NCBI GenBank assembly: GCA_001179505.1 | Contig: CDMY01000759.1 | Span: forward strand, 68,654-132,653 | DNA length: 64,000 nucleotides | Origin: Vitrella brassicaformis | Lineage: Eukaryota; Sar; Vitrellaceae | Reading direction: 5' to 3' | Shown here: positions 1-11,260 of the stretch, in pieces | Position numbering within the stretch: position 1 is the stretch's first letter | How the letters are laid out: each line of letters begins with the position of its first letter | Position numbers and translations under genes: made by a program | The notes under the pieces: model-generated | Databases searched by the model: none | Told to the model about the DNA's origin: nothing | The model's input: only the letters and a program-made list of their open reading frames with translations

Positions 1-1262
1 ACACCGCACACTTGGTCGCTTCCTCTAACCTGCACAAACACAACACAGGAAAGAGAAAGGCATGTGAGAGCCCACCCCGGCAGCTGATGTGCATCGGCAT
101 ACCTCTCCTTGAGCTCGTCGTTCTCCTTGGTGACTGTTCTGAGCCTCTCGTCCGCCTCATCCAGGGCGCTCTGCACCGCCTCTTCGACCCCACTAAGGCA
201 CCCACGATCAGGAGGGGGGAGGGGGGCTGACGCTGGTGACGGTGGCTGTGTCGAGGCCGCAGACGGGAAGAAGGCTGGGGCATCGGGATTCAGCCCTCGA
301 GCAGGGGGGCGAACGGGACAGGTTGGGGGAGGGAGGAGGGGAGGGAGAGGGGCGAAGGGAATGGCATGGGGCAAGGGGGGCGGTGGACATTGCTTGCGGA
401 TAGCCGAGAGGGCCTTCTTGTGGTATGTGATGTCAAATTCTTGCGAAGGTCCGAGCTCGAAGGATCCTTTGACGAACTTGCGGACCGGCACGCGGATCTG
501 CCACAGCCCCCTCACTCGTGACAGCGATGAGAGGCTCGAGCGGAGAAAAATCTCCACGTGCTGCGCGCCCCACCGATCACGCTCTGCACACACAGACAGA
601 ACAAAGACAGGCACAAGTCGATAATATCTTTCCCCTGTTCCCTCCCTCTGCTAACCATTGAGCTTCACCTCGACTTCCAGCTGCTGTATCTCGGGTATCT
701 CGTCCCTCCTCTCGCCCCACGTGAAGGGCGTCAGCTTCTCCACCTCCCTCATTTGCACATGCATGTACGTGATGGTCTTGCGGGGACCCATCGCCAGCAG
801 CAGACCCAGCACCTCATCCGCACTCCCCTTGACGTGCAACTTCTGCAGCTTAGGCATCGCATTCGCCAGCCATCCACCCGCCTCTAGCATTCGGTCGCCC
901 ACATAAAGGTCCCTCGCCTCAGGGAAGGCGCCGTGGCTGAGATGGCGCAGAAGGGCCGGCTGCTCGTAATGACAGGTGGCGGTTCCGCTTGTGTATATGT
1001 AGACGCTCCTCGCGTAAGAAAATGTCAGTGCCGAGATGACTGCCACCTCGCCCCATTCTGGGGTAGCCAGCCGTCGGGTTTGGAGAGGACCCGGCGCAGA
1101 GCTGATATCCCATTCGACGGCGTCTGCTTGTCCGGCGAGTTGACCCACGACGTCCCTTGCGAGTTTGTCCCTGGGTAGGCTGATGAGCAGGGGAAGGGCG
1201 AAGACGCGCTTGCCACCCCGCCGCTTGGGCGCTTTGTGGCGAGTCGGTTGCTGGATGGGCAT
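1..1262 (-). CDS. Unrecognised protein with coiled-coil C-terminal part (3' end beyond window)
   Basis: I do not recognise this protein. Three exons can be joined with matching phase. The first runs from an ATG at 1262 down to about 652, where a donor follows a K-L-N codon run. The second begins at about 591 after a TGTGTGTGCAG acceptor and ends near 104, in coding sequence for VTKENDELKER. The third starts near 31 and continues off the window edge as LEEATKC. The N-terminal ~200 residues are globular with a basic start (MPIQQPTRHK). Next comes a proline-rich linker, then a charged heptad-like stretch (EEAVQSALDEADERLRTVTK) typical of a coiled coil. The phase match across both introns (for example AG|G giving Arg) is the main support. 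The start could lie further upstream, because no neighbouring signal fixes it. Confidence 0.55.
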
Positions 1263-2721
1263 CCTGCGGTCGGGGAGTGAGGCGGCGATGAGAGCGAAGT
1301 TTGAACCTTCGGCGGGGGGTGTCAGACGATCTCACAGGGTCTCACGTCGCCAGGTATTGAACGGGATCAAAGCCTCTCGCCGCGATCGAGAACCCAATCC
1401 TCAGAAAGCATGTTTGCACTGCAATGGGGCTGTCGCAGCTTTCCCTGCAACGCATGCAGACTGCAAGCTTTCGCTGACGCCCCCTCCTGATCTTCGGCGG
1501 CATGCAGATCTTCCAAGCGACCGGGCATACGTCCGCTCCCACCCAGACAGAAAATGCACACCTGCACTCATCGATGTGCCCATGTATGTCCATTGGCATC
1601 ATGTTCGCACGAATGACGTATGCAATTGGACGCAGGTGTATGACATGGAATATTGACCAAACAAAGAGGACAGATCTCCTCGCTCATGTCAACAGCGTCG
1701 TCTAGGTAGGCATGAGTGTGTGGTCGTTCCCCATCTGTGCATCTCTGTCCCCCGCGCCGCAACCCCAAAGCCACAACACGGTTTCTGTGCTGCTGCTGTA
1801 GAGTTGCAGGCTGACGGACTAGCAGCACAGAGTGGAAAGCCACACGCAGGAAAGACCGACGCACCTCTTAGGAACGCAATCGAGCCAACAGAAAAAACAC
1901 CGAGAAAGGTCACGTCAACCCTCCGTCTTAGCACTAGTGGCTCTGCGTGTGTCGTCCTTCGTCTGTGCGTCGGCCTTGTGTGACGGATGCTTCAACGAGA
2001 GATGAAGAGCGCTCTCGTGAGCAGCCCTCGCACAAGCCGAAAGATAGACGGCGAACGAATCCGACTGGAGCACACGACAGGCCAAAAGGAGATACATGTG
2101 TGTATGTACGTGTGTATGCATAGCAACCAGCCAGTGAGTGGCATCACTGTCTTCATTGTCATTCTGCCTCGGCCCCCCCCACTCATCGGCTGACACACCG
2201 TGCTCAGCGAGCAGCTGAAAAGTAGACAGCGGAGGAGTCATGACAACGGAGTCAGTCAGCAAGTGATTGACACAAAACCATGCAATACACACAATGACTG
2301 GTATTAGTGACGTACCCTTTTACCGACACCCTCCCCAGGCAGCCTGTGCTACTCACGAGCGATGGCAAAAGCAGCCATCCACACATACATGTCCAGCAGA
2401 GAGGGGGAGCCAATGGGCAGGCAGACAGAAAAACAGCCAGCCAGACTGGACCTCTATCGGCGTCCTGCAGGGCACGCGAAAAACTCACACAGCCACCCAC
2501 ACAGACACACACTATGTGTGCGATGACCTGCTACCACGGGCCGAAAAAACACAAGGCGGGAAAACCCCGGGCGCACACACACTCAGTGACCTGCTGTCAC
2601 ACATGATTCAGAGAAAAAAGGGCGGAAGTTCCCAAGCCCACACATACGAACTTACGTATATAAATACATGCATCGATCCATCGATCAAACACCCACACCC
2701 ACGCAGCGTCGTTCTGGTCGC
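1263..2721. other. Gene-poor stretch, no supported gene
   Basis: Only short overlapping ORFs are present, with no splice-consistent coding run and no recognisable motif. It holds several CA/TG-rich tracts. It probably contains the 5' flank of the minus-strand gene ending at 1262 and the 3' flank of the minus-strand gene at 2722. Confidence 0.4.
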
Positions 2722-3222
2722 TCATGGCTGCTCCAGCTGCTCTTGTTCCCAGTAGGTCTCGTCGCCGCCACACGTCCGGTAGGAGTAGTGCACACCGGAG
2801 TCGGGGAAGTAGTTGCTCTCGCTCGCGTCATCCACCCCATCACAATCCTCAGGGTCCACATAGCACCACATCTCCCCGCACCACTCGGGCGCATCGGCCA
2901 GCGGCGCCCCACTCTCGTCGCCACACGATGGCGGGAGTGTCATCTCGTGTGCCTTGCATCCGTCAGCTCCATATGTGGTGGGGTAAGTGGAGTTGTCGCA
3001 TGCCTCACACGCCAGGAGGCCCTCGGCAGTGATGAAGTCTGCGAGGCCCTCGGTGACAGCTGTTGCATCCAAACATGGGCAGGAGGATAGACCGGCGCCT
3101 GCTGCTGCCTCTGAGTCTGCCGCGGAGATGTTGTTGTCGACCTGCAGGTGACGACGAGCCAGATGAGTGGACGCCAGGCAGAGGGCGGTAAAGCACAGAA
3201 GGGAAGGGAGGGAGATCTGCAT
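2722..3222 (-). CDS. Small secreted cysteine-rich protein (WCYVDP type)
   Basis: A single uninterrupted ORF of about 166 residues. It opens with a clear signal peptide (MQISLPSLLCFTALCLAS), so I prefer the Met at 3222 over the in-frame Met nine codons upstream. The mature part has about a dozen cysteines, with the pairs CPCLD and LACEAC, then HEMTLPPSC, then the run WCGEMWCYVDPEDC and YSYRTCG near the C-terminus. I recall the WCYVDP...YFP...YSYxTCG arrangement as a small disulfide-rich module in secreted proteins of alveolates and other protists, of unknown function. No transmembrane segment or further domain is visible. It is divergent from the GMC oxidoreductase that starts at 3601, also predicted to be secreted, so the two may share a promoter region. 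Binding partners cannot be inferred. Confidence 0.7.
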   Translation of the reverse strand: MQISLPSLLCFTALCLASTHLARRHLQVDNNISAADSEAAAGAGLSSCPCLDATAVTEGLADFITAEGLLACEACDNSTYPTTYGADGCKAHEMTLPPSCGDESGAPLADAPEWCGEMWCYVDPEDCDGVDDASESNYFPDSGVHYSYRTCGGDETYWEQEQLEQP

Positions 3223-3600
3223 CTCGACAGCCTGAGCAGCAGTACACATGCCACGAAGGAGGTGCAGTTACAGATAAGTGTGTCCAGCGCATGAATTGCG
3301 TGTGTGTGAAGGTCCCTTACTTCTCAAAGGAGGAATCCACTCTCCACGGCCAAGCTCGCGCAACGAACTTTGAAATTTACGAAAGCCGTTGGAAGCGATG
3401 GTTTGCGACCCGCGAGTCCCGAACGAGGAGGGAGAGCGCGCTTCCAGCCATCGCGGCTGAGTCAGATCCCCCTCATTCATCAAGCGGTGCTTCCCCGTGT
3501 GGTCAATCCTTCACTACAATGCCAGCACTACCATGATACTGTCCTGCCACTCTTCCCTCCCTGGACGCAGGGGCAGCAGTGTTGGCTCGGGAGGCCCTTC
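3223..3600. promoter_or_regulatory. Probable shared 5' region of a divergent gene pair
   Basis: About 380 bp separate the start codons of the minus-strand cysteine-rich protein and the plus-strand oxidoreductase. No TATA-like element or other motif can be assigned by eye. It is listed only because the head-to-head arrangement implies that both promoters lie here. Confidence 0.35.
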
Positions 3601-6600
3601 ATGAGCTTACTGCTTTTTCTTCTCCTGCTGTGCGGGGACATCTGCTGTTCGCTACCCAGCGAAGAAGCCAACCGAGGGGCACACGAAGATGAAGTAAGGC
3701 AGTGACAGACAGCGCGTTCCATCCACGACACCATCCCACTTCCGTGCATATTCCTGCAGACACGCCCAGCAGGTGACGCTGAGTATTTCGATTACATTGT
3801 GGTACGATACGAACCCGCTCACGCACAGCAGTCGGTTTGATGTGATGACATGGACGATGGTGTTCTTGTGTCCACGCAGGTGGGCGGTGGTACTGCGGGA
3901 ATCCCTCTGGCGTTTACTTTGGCTGAGGATGACAAGCACGTGCTGCTGATCGAGAGGGGCGGCAGGAGGGAGGAGAATGTCGAGTCACTCACATTCGGGG
4001 GATGGGGTCCTGGTCTGCGCAATCCTGATCTTGCTCAGGAGATCCGCACGCTCGACAAGCTCGTCACACATGTGGGCACTGTACTGTCGGGTGGGACGGC
4101 TATCAGCGGAGGCCAGCAAATAGCGGAGGTGGCTGAGTACTTCCACTTCCTCGAAGATGAGTTTGGTGCGTCCTTCGACCCTCACCTTGTCAACGAAGTA
4201 TGCAAGAGACAGAAGCGTGAGGCTCCTCTCTCTCTCTTCCATCGCCTGTCTGTCTGTGGCTGTGTGTGTATGTATGCAGTCATACTCTTGGATCTTTCAG
4301 CAGACGTCTCAGCCGATGGGGTTCAACGACCCCTACAGCTCGGCCGCACGACGGGCTCAGGAGGTTGTCGGCTTCACCCCTGTTACCGATGCATCACAGT
4401 TCCTCGCCGCGGGCTCCTTCATCACATTCTCCCTTTTCGAGAATGACGGAGATGAGCTGTCGCCCGATCGGAAGCGCTTTGCTGCGGACGTCCTGCTCAA
4501 CGGAACTCTCGCTGACCCTCCTGGTGTGCCGAGCGGGCTGAAGGTCATGTTACGCAAGACCGTCCTGCGCGTCGACTTTGACACGAGTGGAGAGCGGCCT
4601 CGCGCCACGTGTGTGGCCTACGTCGATTCGCCAGGACCTCCTGAGTCCATAGACTCTCGTGCCAACGCAGGACTGTCCAAGAAAGGACGGCTTGGAAAGC
4701 ATGGCGACATTCAACGTGCGTGCATCAAGCCTGGTGGTATGATCTACTTGTCAGCTGGAGCGATCCTCACACCGACCTTGCTCATGAACAGTGGCATCGG
4801 GCCCGCGGAAGTGGTCGGCAACATTAAGGGCGTTGAGTTGGTGAAAGACATCCCTGCTGTAGGGCAAAACCTGCAGGACCGCATCGCGACCACGCTGCTG
4901 GTCTTCCTCGACAGGAAGATCCCGGCTGGCGAGCTCAATGTCACGCTCGGCTCCACTACAGGCTTCCAAGTGACAGGCGCCGACTGTCCCACCGACTTCG
5001 GGTGAGACGGCGTGATCGAGTGCCACAAATAGCGCGATTCATCTCTCCCTCTGTCTTTGAATCTGTATGGATGCGTGCAGCATTGGCGACGTGAGTTTGG
5101 ATTGCACGTATGTCAACTCTGAAGAGGGTTCGGGATTCAAGGCCATCGACCTGTTCCTGGCGACGCGAGTCGTCCTCCCCACCGCATTGCGCACTGCACC
5201 GTACGGACGAAGGCATATCAGCACTCGCCTCATGCGCCCGGCGTGTTCGCTCGGATCCTGTGTAATGTGTGATGTGTTCGATTGTATGTACGTATACGCG
5301 GGACTGCAGTGAGACCGACTTCCTCGTGTCAATCGTCGCTGAGTGCTATGACAACCAAGACAGCATCCTGTGTGCACCGCTCAAGCCGGTGTTCGAATGT
5401 TTCAGGTAGGAAGGAGATGAGCGAAAAGAGACGCGACGCGCCCAGGCACAGGCAGAGAGACAGACAAGATGCTTTCTGCGATCCGTGCAGGAAAGTCGTA
5501 GGGTTTTTTACTTTTCCGCCGGTGACCAAGTCGAGGGGCAGCGTGACTGTCAACGAAGGGGGCGAGCCAATTGTGTTCGGCAACTTCTTCAGCGACGAGG
5601 AGGGGATCGATATCAGCAGTGCCGTCACGGGCCTCAGAACAACCATACGCGTTTGAGGGGCAGGGCACAGCACACACTGATGCAGTGACCAGACTGAGGG
5701 ACACTCTGCATGTGTGTATGTGTGGAGTTGCCTGCTGCCTGCAGATGGTGGGCAGCGGAGAATTTGACGGCATCCTGCAGGAGAGAGGGCCTCTCTCCTG
5801 CCCCGCATTCATCTTCAACAAACTGCTCGACATGCTCATTGTCGCAACACGCCCCCTCAGTGATATATCCTTTACCGATGAGGCAACTCTCCCCTCGCTG
5901 ACGGCCTTTCTCGAGGCGATGCAGAAGGGCTCGCCTGAAGAGACTGCTGGCTCACAGCAGGCCCAGGACATGCTGTATGCGCACTTCCTGCATCGAAGGC
6001 GGCAGGACGTCATGGCGAGAGAAACGGAGGGTCAGGGCGCCTCTCCGTGGCTGGGGGGAGAATCCGCTGTTGCCACGTGGCTGAGACAGCAACTCGAGAT
6101 GGCCAAGGCAGAAGCGTCTTCACACGCAATGGCTTTGGCACCGGTATGTAGATAAGAAACGCATGGAGGTACATGCATTTATGCGGTGAACGAAAGTGGT
6201 GTCTTCTGTGTGTGTGTCTCTGCCTGCATTCAGGAGAGGGCGGGATTGCACGACGAGGCGTGCGAGTCCGATCCACAGGGAGATGTGTGCGTGAGTGCCC
6301 AACTTGAGGCCGCGAGGCGGTTTGCAGTGCTGCCCCCATTACCGACAGGTCAGCCAGCGAGGCAGGCAGGCAGGTAGGCAGACACTCAGACATGCAACAC
6401 AGTTGAGTGAGTCCTCTGTGTGTGTGTGTGTGTGTGTCCAGATGTGGCTGATGCGGATGGTCTGGAGGAAATCGTCAAGACAGCAGGGACCACCGCTTAT
6501 CACTGGGCGGGTTCTGCGGCAATGGGCTCGGTGGTTGATTCCAGGTTTCGCGTCGAGGGCATCGATTCCCTCTCGGTCTGCGACGCATCTGTCCTCCCTC

Positions 6601-6853
6601 AGGTCAGCCAGCCAGCCAGCGAGGATGGCAGAGTGTACTGAATGTGCTGACTGTTTAATCAATCGTTGCTTTGTTGATGGGACTGTATTTGTATGAGTAT
6701 CACGGACACACAGACGAGGGTTACGTTTAATGACAGTTTCTCTCTCTCATCGTTGCTTTGTTTGGTTTCCAGGTGACACGAGTGAACATACAGGCGACCC
6801 TGATGATGCTTGGCAGATACGCAGGCCTGCTGCAACGAAGGGATCGGACATAG
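3601..6853 (+). CDS. Secreted GMC-family (FAD-dependent) oxidoreductase
   Basis: GMC enzymes oxidise alcohols or sugars using FAD. Exon 1 (3601-3692) encodes a signal peptide (MSLLLFLLLLCGDICCSLPS). Two phase-0 introns then join FDYIV to VGGGTAGIPLAF, the FAD-binding Rossmann motif, followed by VLLIERGG. Later exons give GGTAISGGQQ (the family's first signature region), YLSAGAILTPTLLMNSGIGP (second signature) and DIPAVGQNLQDR. The C-terminal domain has the SRGSV strand, then HWAGSAAMGSVVD with the expected catalytic His, VCDASVLPQ, and a last exon NIQATLMMLGRYAG before TAG at 6853. A region of roughly 200 residues between the SRGSV strand and the catalytic His (coding about 5745-6350) has no counterpart that I recall and looks like a family-specific insert. 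The substrate is unknown. About ten exons; most edges are splice-consistent, and the one near 5269 is least certain. Confidence 0.88.
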
Positions 6854-7897
6854 ACAGCCGGCACATAGACGGACGGACGGACGGGGGGCACTGTGTGTCG
6901 ATGTGTGTTGCCGGCCAGCGTGGCGTGGCGTTCGCTTGTGTATTTGGATGGTCGGGACACAGGCATTGTTTCCGTTTCGGACTGAGAGAGTAGTGCGATA
7001 TGCGTCCAGTGCTGGACTGATGTGCGTGGACACTCAAACTATCATCAGACGGACATGACACATCTTCTTTCTTCACGCTAAAACTTCAGTGGATTCTTTG
7101 GTTGAAGTGTCAGCCTGTGGGCAGCACTCGCTGCCAGGTATACCGGATGCGAGAAAGTCAAGAGGAAAGAGAGAGTGGGAGGGAGGGAGCGAGCGAGGGA
7201 GGGAAGTTGCAGTGTGTGAGTTGAGAGTCGGCTGTGTCTCTTGCGGTCAATTCGGCTTTCGTACTGTTTCATGCCATGTGTCACCGGCTTCCTCTCTCAT
7301 CTTACCATCTTGCATCTTAGGGACGTATCTCTGATGGCCTTTCTTCTGATGAGACGAAGTCAGATGCTGCGAAAGCTGCTGATGTGCGATTTGTTTTTGG
7401 GTCAGGCGAGATGTATATGTATGGAAAGACACCAGTACCCGCATGAGAGCTCCTACCATATCACGGGCAGTGCGTGTGTAGCTGACTGACTGACTTTCTT
7501 GGGGTGAAAGCCATGCATTGATGGGTCCATTTATTGACGGCCGATGCTGTCGTAGCCTTGGCGTTCATCTTCAACACACACACACACACATCTATCCATC
7601 CATCCACCAATCAGCCTCTCTCCCTCTCTCTTCTCAGTGTGTCCATCTCTGTCTGTCCGCGGAGGAACCGCCGGCCTGGACTGGACTGAAGTTGACGGTC
7701 TGGGACTGAACTCGACTGGGCTGGGGCTCCTTGAAGAAGGTCACGATCGGGATATAAAGATGTAGGCAGCAATATTGCACCTTCTTGCCGCAGACAGACA
7801 GACAGACAGAAGTGTGCATACAAGTTTGAAATGAGGGTTTGTGTGTCTCTCCCTCACTATCTCTGTGTCTGTGTGAGTCTTCAGCCTGACCTTCGGG
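6854..7897. other. Intergenic stretch between convergent genes
   Basis: This lies between the 3' end of the oxidoreductase (+) and the 3' end of the NIPA-like gene (-), so it should hold both 3' UTRs. It contains a GGAC repeat near 6870, a CA repeat near 7580 and a CAGA repeat near 7795. No coding signal was found. Confidence 0.4.
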
Positions 7898-9747
7898 TCA
7901 GGCGCACAGTGAAGTGGACCTCTGCGTGTCCCTTGTCCTTGCCACCGTTGCTTCTCCGACCTCCACCCAGATCGCCCGACCTCCTTGATCTTCTCGGTAG
8001 TCACGTACTCGGCCTCTTCTCCCAGAACCTGGCAGCGCGGTCGCAAACACCTCCTGCACACACACACACACACACACACACAGAAACATTAGGTTCTGTG
8101 TCCGTTGTGTCTTCTCTCCTTCGGTTGCTTACGAGCGAGTTGCCGGTGCCGGTGACGATGGAGAAGAACATGTCGCTCTCACTGCAAGAAAACAGACATT
8201 TGCCCGCGAGGATCCGTCTGTGCAGTTTGATGCATCCATTGCAATGCTCACTTCTTCTGCACAGCCATGATGAAGCAACCGACGGTCACCCCGACACACC
8301 CTATACATGTATATGCACAGAGGCGGTCGATTTACCCAGGATGAACACGAAGAGCTGCTTCTCGCCGAACATGGTGAACTCATCAAACTTGAGGAAGGCT
8401 GAAAAGACACACAATGGGTCCAAAGGGCACAGTGACACACACATATTCATGGATGGAGTGAAGAGTGTGACTTTGCGACCTCCGACTGTGCCTGTGAGAC
8501 AGTAGGCGACGTAGAAAGACGGCATGATGACGATCGATGAACCCCTCCAGAGGCCTTCGAATAGGTACCAACACTACAGGAGAGACACAACGATAGATGA
8601 ACGCGTCTCTCCTTCCCCTTTGCATCTTTCCCCCCTTTCTTCTATGCACATGCCTGGAGTAGAGCGGTGATCGCCGCCAGTGCGAGCGACATGGCTATCT
8701 TGACGCACCACGTCAACATCGATCCAACCTGGCCATACGTCTGCAAGAGCAGGCACAAACCATGTTTTCGGTGATCTGTGCGTCTGACCATGCACAAGGC
8801 GATGACATTCTTGATCTCGAGCGGTGTCTGCGAGCCAACCAGACCGGAGAATAGGCCGTAAACGAACACTGAGACAGACATGACACAGCAGAAGGCCCAT
8901 CAACGTCACCCATCACGTGATGATCTCACTCACTGAGCTGCCGCAGCATTTGAGGCGTGGGTGTGGGTGCTTGATCGTCGTTGCTCGCAGTGGGCCTGAA
9001 TCGACACAGTGAGAAAAGAGACACCATTTCCGTGACGTCTTCTGTCTCTGTGTGCTCACCCGCAGCATGCGCTTTCTAGCTTTCTGATGCATGTAGTGAA
9101 CAAGTAGGCACTGACACCAAAGACCACGAACTCGTACAGCCCGTAACGCCAGTTCGCGTGAAGCAGATCGTAGCCGACCTGGACACACAGAGAGGGACAG
9201 TGGCTGGCGCCGCCGGTCTTATGCAATGTGTGCCAGTGACCACCTGGTACGTATGGCGGGACGACGGCTCGGCGGCTGCCAGCGTGGCCACCATGATGCA
9301 GCCGACGATGCAACCCGTAGCGACCTGGTCCGTCCATGAACACACCTCACCGTACATGCACTGGACACACACAACAAGTTGATGAGCGCAGAGAGCCAAC
9401 GTCCCCTGTGCAATGTTTTCTTACATTGCCGATCCACGCCGAAAAGATCAAGTTGAGGGCATTTGTGGGACTGAGAATCGAAGCAGGTGTGAAGACCAGC
9501 GCTCCGAAGTGCATGAACATCCCAATCAGCCATCCGACAAGACCAATCCACCCGCGGTGGTCGCCAGTGCATGTCTGGTTTTGAGCAGATGCGTGCCCAG
9601 GCATTGGGAGGCTCCGCCCAGGATGTTCGTGCCGATGGCGAGTGAATCGAAGGGAGTGAGCCAACGCGGGCGGACAGTGACGAGGAGCAGCGCCACCAGC
9701 GTCACGGTGAGTGAGGGCACGGCAAGCCGTCCGAACATCGTCGGCAC
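7898..9747 (-). CDS. NIPA-like magnesium transporter (apparent frameshift)
   Basis: A multi-exon membrane protein of the NIPA / drug-metabolite-transporter fold, which moves Mg2+ across membranes. Starting at 9747 the first exon gives a hydrophobic helix, then LAIGTNILGGASQCLGTHLL. After a break in frame (see findings) comes GWLIGMFMHFGALVFTPASI, which lines up with the NIPA segment around the conserved FAPA...PLGALS. Later exons give GLFSGLVGSQTPLEIKNVIA, a position where NIPA proteins have a GS-containing helix, WYLFEGLWRGSSIVIMPSFY (matching the NIPA IVTPIYYV region) and a last helix VCVGVTVGCFIMAVQKK. About nine helices are visible in total. Several exon joins are phase-consistent. One intron near 8648 looks like GC...AG. 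The hydrophilic C-terminal exon (8053-7898) is the least sure part: a second frame is also open there. Confidence 0.75.
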
Positions 9748-10081
9748 CCAAAGAGCTCCGCAGATGAATCAATCCTTCTCAAATGTGCGTAAAGTCAAGT
9801 TACGGTTGCAAAATCAGTACAGGGCTGATTGATGTTTGATTGATTTACATGTATACGCACAAGCGAGTGATTGGTTTATCTTTTGCTTGTTTTCTGTGGG
9901 GTTTCTCGCCGTGAATTGATCACATTGACTCTTTTTTCCCCGATCAGAACGAGTCACTCACTCATGCCACACATCAGCCATGTCTGCATGAAGCCACACA
10001 CACGTCTCAGTCAATTTGCACCCCGATTGACGCTCCTTGTTTCGGTCAACAAACATGCACCAGCCAAGCAGCACTCACCGC
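9748..10081. other. Short intergenic region upstream of the NIPA-like gene
   Basis: About 330 bp separate the end of TSR2 (minus) from the start of the NIPA-like gene (minus). It should carry the TSR2 3' UTR and the promoter of the transporter. No motif can be assigned. Confidence 0.35.
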
Positions 10082-11114
10082 TCACTTCCTTCCCTTCCGT
10101 CTAACGACCATCGTAAAACCCTCCTCATCTACCACCGGCGCACTCGGCTGGGACCCTCCCTGACTCTGACCACCCCCACTGGCCTCCCCAGTGCTGACTC
10201 CCTGCCCTCGCGATGGCACACCCTCGTCCGTCTGCATCTCCTCATCTTCGTCATGGTTGCTGTCCCCATCCACGCGATCCAGCGGTGCACCGGTCTCTGA
10301 GGTAAGGAAAGCAGCACAACACGTGCTTCCTCATGGATGGTGTCCAGATGGGTGGTTTGTTTGCTGACTGACCGTCGATGTAGGTGAAGCCCTGCTGGCC
10401 CTTGGATGCGCTCGCAGGCGCCGCTTGGACCTGAAGGATCTGCACAATCCACCCATCCACGCAGGACAGACAGGCACTACAAACAGTGGGCTTGCTTCTC
10501 GCCTGCCGGTTGGTCCGTCCCCTGACCTGATGTGCGAGCGTGAAGTTGTTGGCGTCGCATTCCTGGTAGAGTCTCAAGATCAAACCAGCCACCTCCTCCT
10601 GCAACAACGATGGCCATCACCACACACGGTCACAACACAGCACTCACTCACTGGCCATGTGTGTCCGTGTGCGTACCGGGCTGTTGTCCTCTGCGTTGCA
10701 GCTGAAGTCCTTCAACAGCCTCTCAAACAAAAAGTCGGCGAGGCGGTCGATGCTGATCCGACGCACAGATGACGCGGCTGTCAGGCAGGCACGCCGGCAG
10801 CACAAGCCAAACAGACAGGCGGGTCGATTGTCAGCCTGTCGTGTTTCGTGTGCGAGTTTTGTTCCTCACGTTGGTTGATGAACATGTCCAGGACGGCCTG
10901 ATAGAGCTCCTCTCTCTTTTTGTAGGAGTCACGCCCGCCCATCCCATGCTCAACACACAACGAAAGCGCCGTCCTGAAACACACACGTCACCACGCCGTC
11001 CGAGCAGTCTGGCCGTGAAGTATTCCGAAGCGTGCTGCGTTTGCGCACCCACCAGTCCTTGAAGACCTTGAGCAAGGCCTGCTGGAACACGTCCACCTTG
11101 TTCACCGACGCCAT
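10082..11114 (-). CDS. TSR2: Pre-rRNA-processing protein TSR2
   Basis: TSR2 acts in 20S pre-rRNA maturation and, in yeast and human, as an escortin that delivers the ribosomal protein eS26 to pre-ribosomes. The ATG at 11114 opens MASVNKVDVFQQALLKVFKD. A phase-2 donor inside the next Trp codon joins to TALSLCVEHGMGG, which gives the family's W-T-A-L...E...GG core. Following exons give RRISIDRLADFLFERLLKDF and CNAEDNSPEEVAGLI, matching the D-L-x-x-F and E-D-x-S pattern of the family. The long acidic, low-complexity tail ends in VDEEGFTMVVRRKGRK, like the V-D-x-D-G-F-x-x-V motif at the TSR2 C-terminus. Six exons. It is divergent from the CAAX protease gene that starts 147 bp away on the other strand. 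Confidence 0.85.
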
Positions 11115-11260
11115 GGACGAAGCGAGATTCGCTGAGGTTTGTCCTACGCCCAATCAGGCGAGCAGGGAAACGCTCGGAAACACAGGAGCGAAGCCGCTTT
11201 GTCGCCGCTTCAATGCGAGCCGAGAATGGCTGCGAGCTAGTAGCTTAGGGGAGGAAATCT

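Noticed and set aside
1342-1864. Overlapping minus-strand ORFs
   Set aside because: Three frames are open at once and none has splice partners or protein-like composition.
7560-7600. Short tandem repeats as a possible CRISPR array
   Set aside because: They are simple CA, GGAT or CAGA microsatellites without spacers, in a eukaryotic genome.
10129-10452. Long ORFs antisense and in other frames over TSR2
   Set aside because: Shadows of GC-rich exons; TSR2 motifs fit one frame only.
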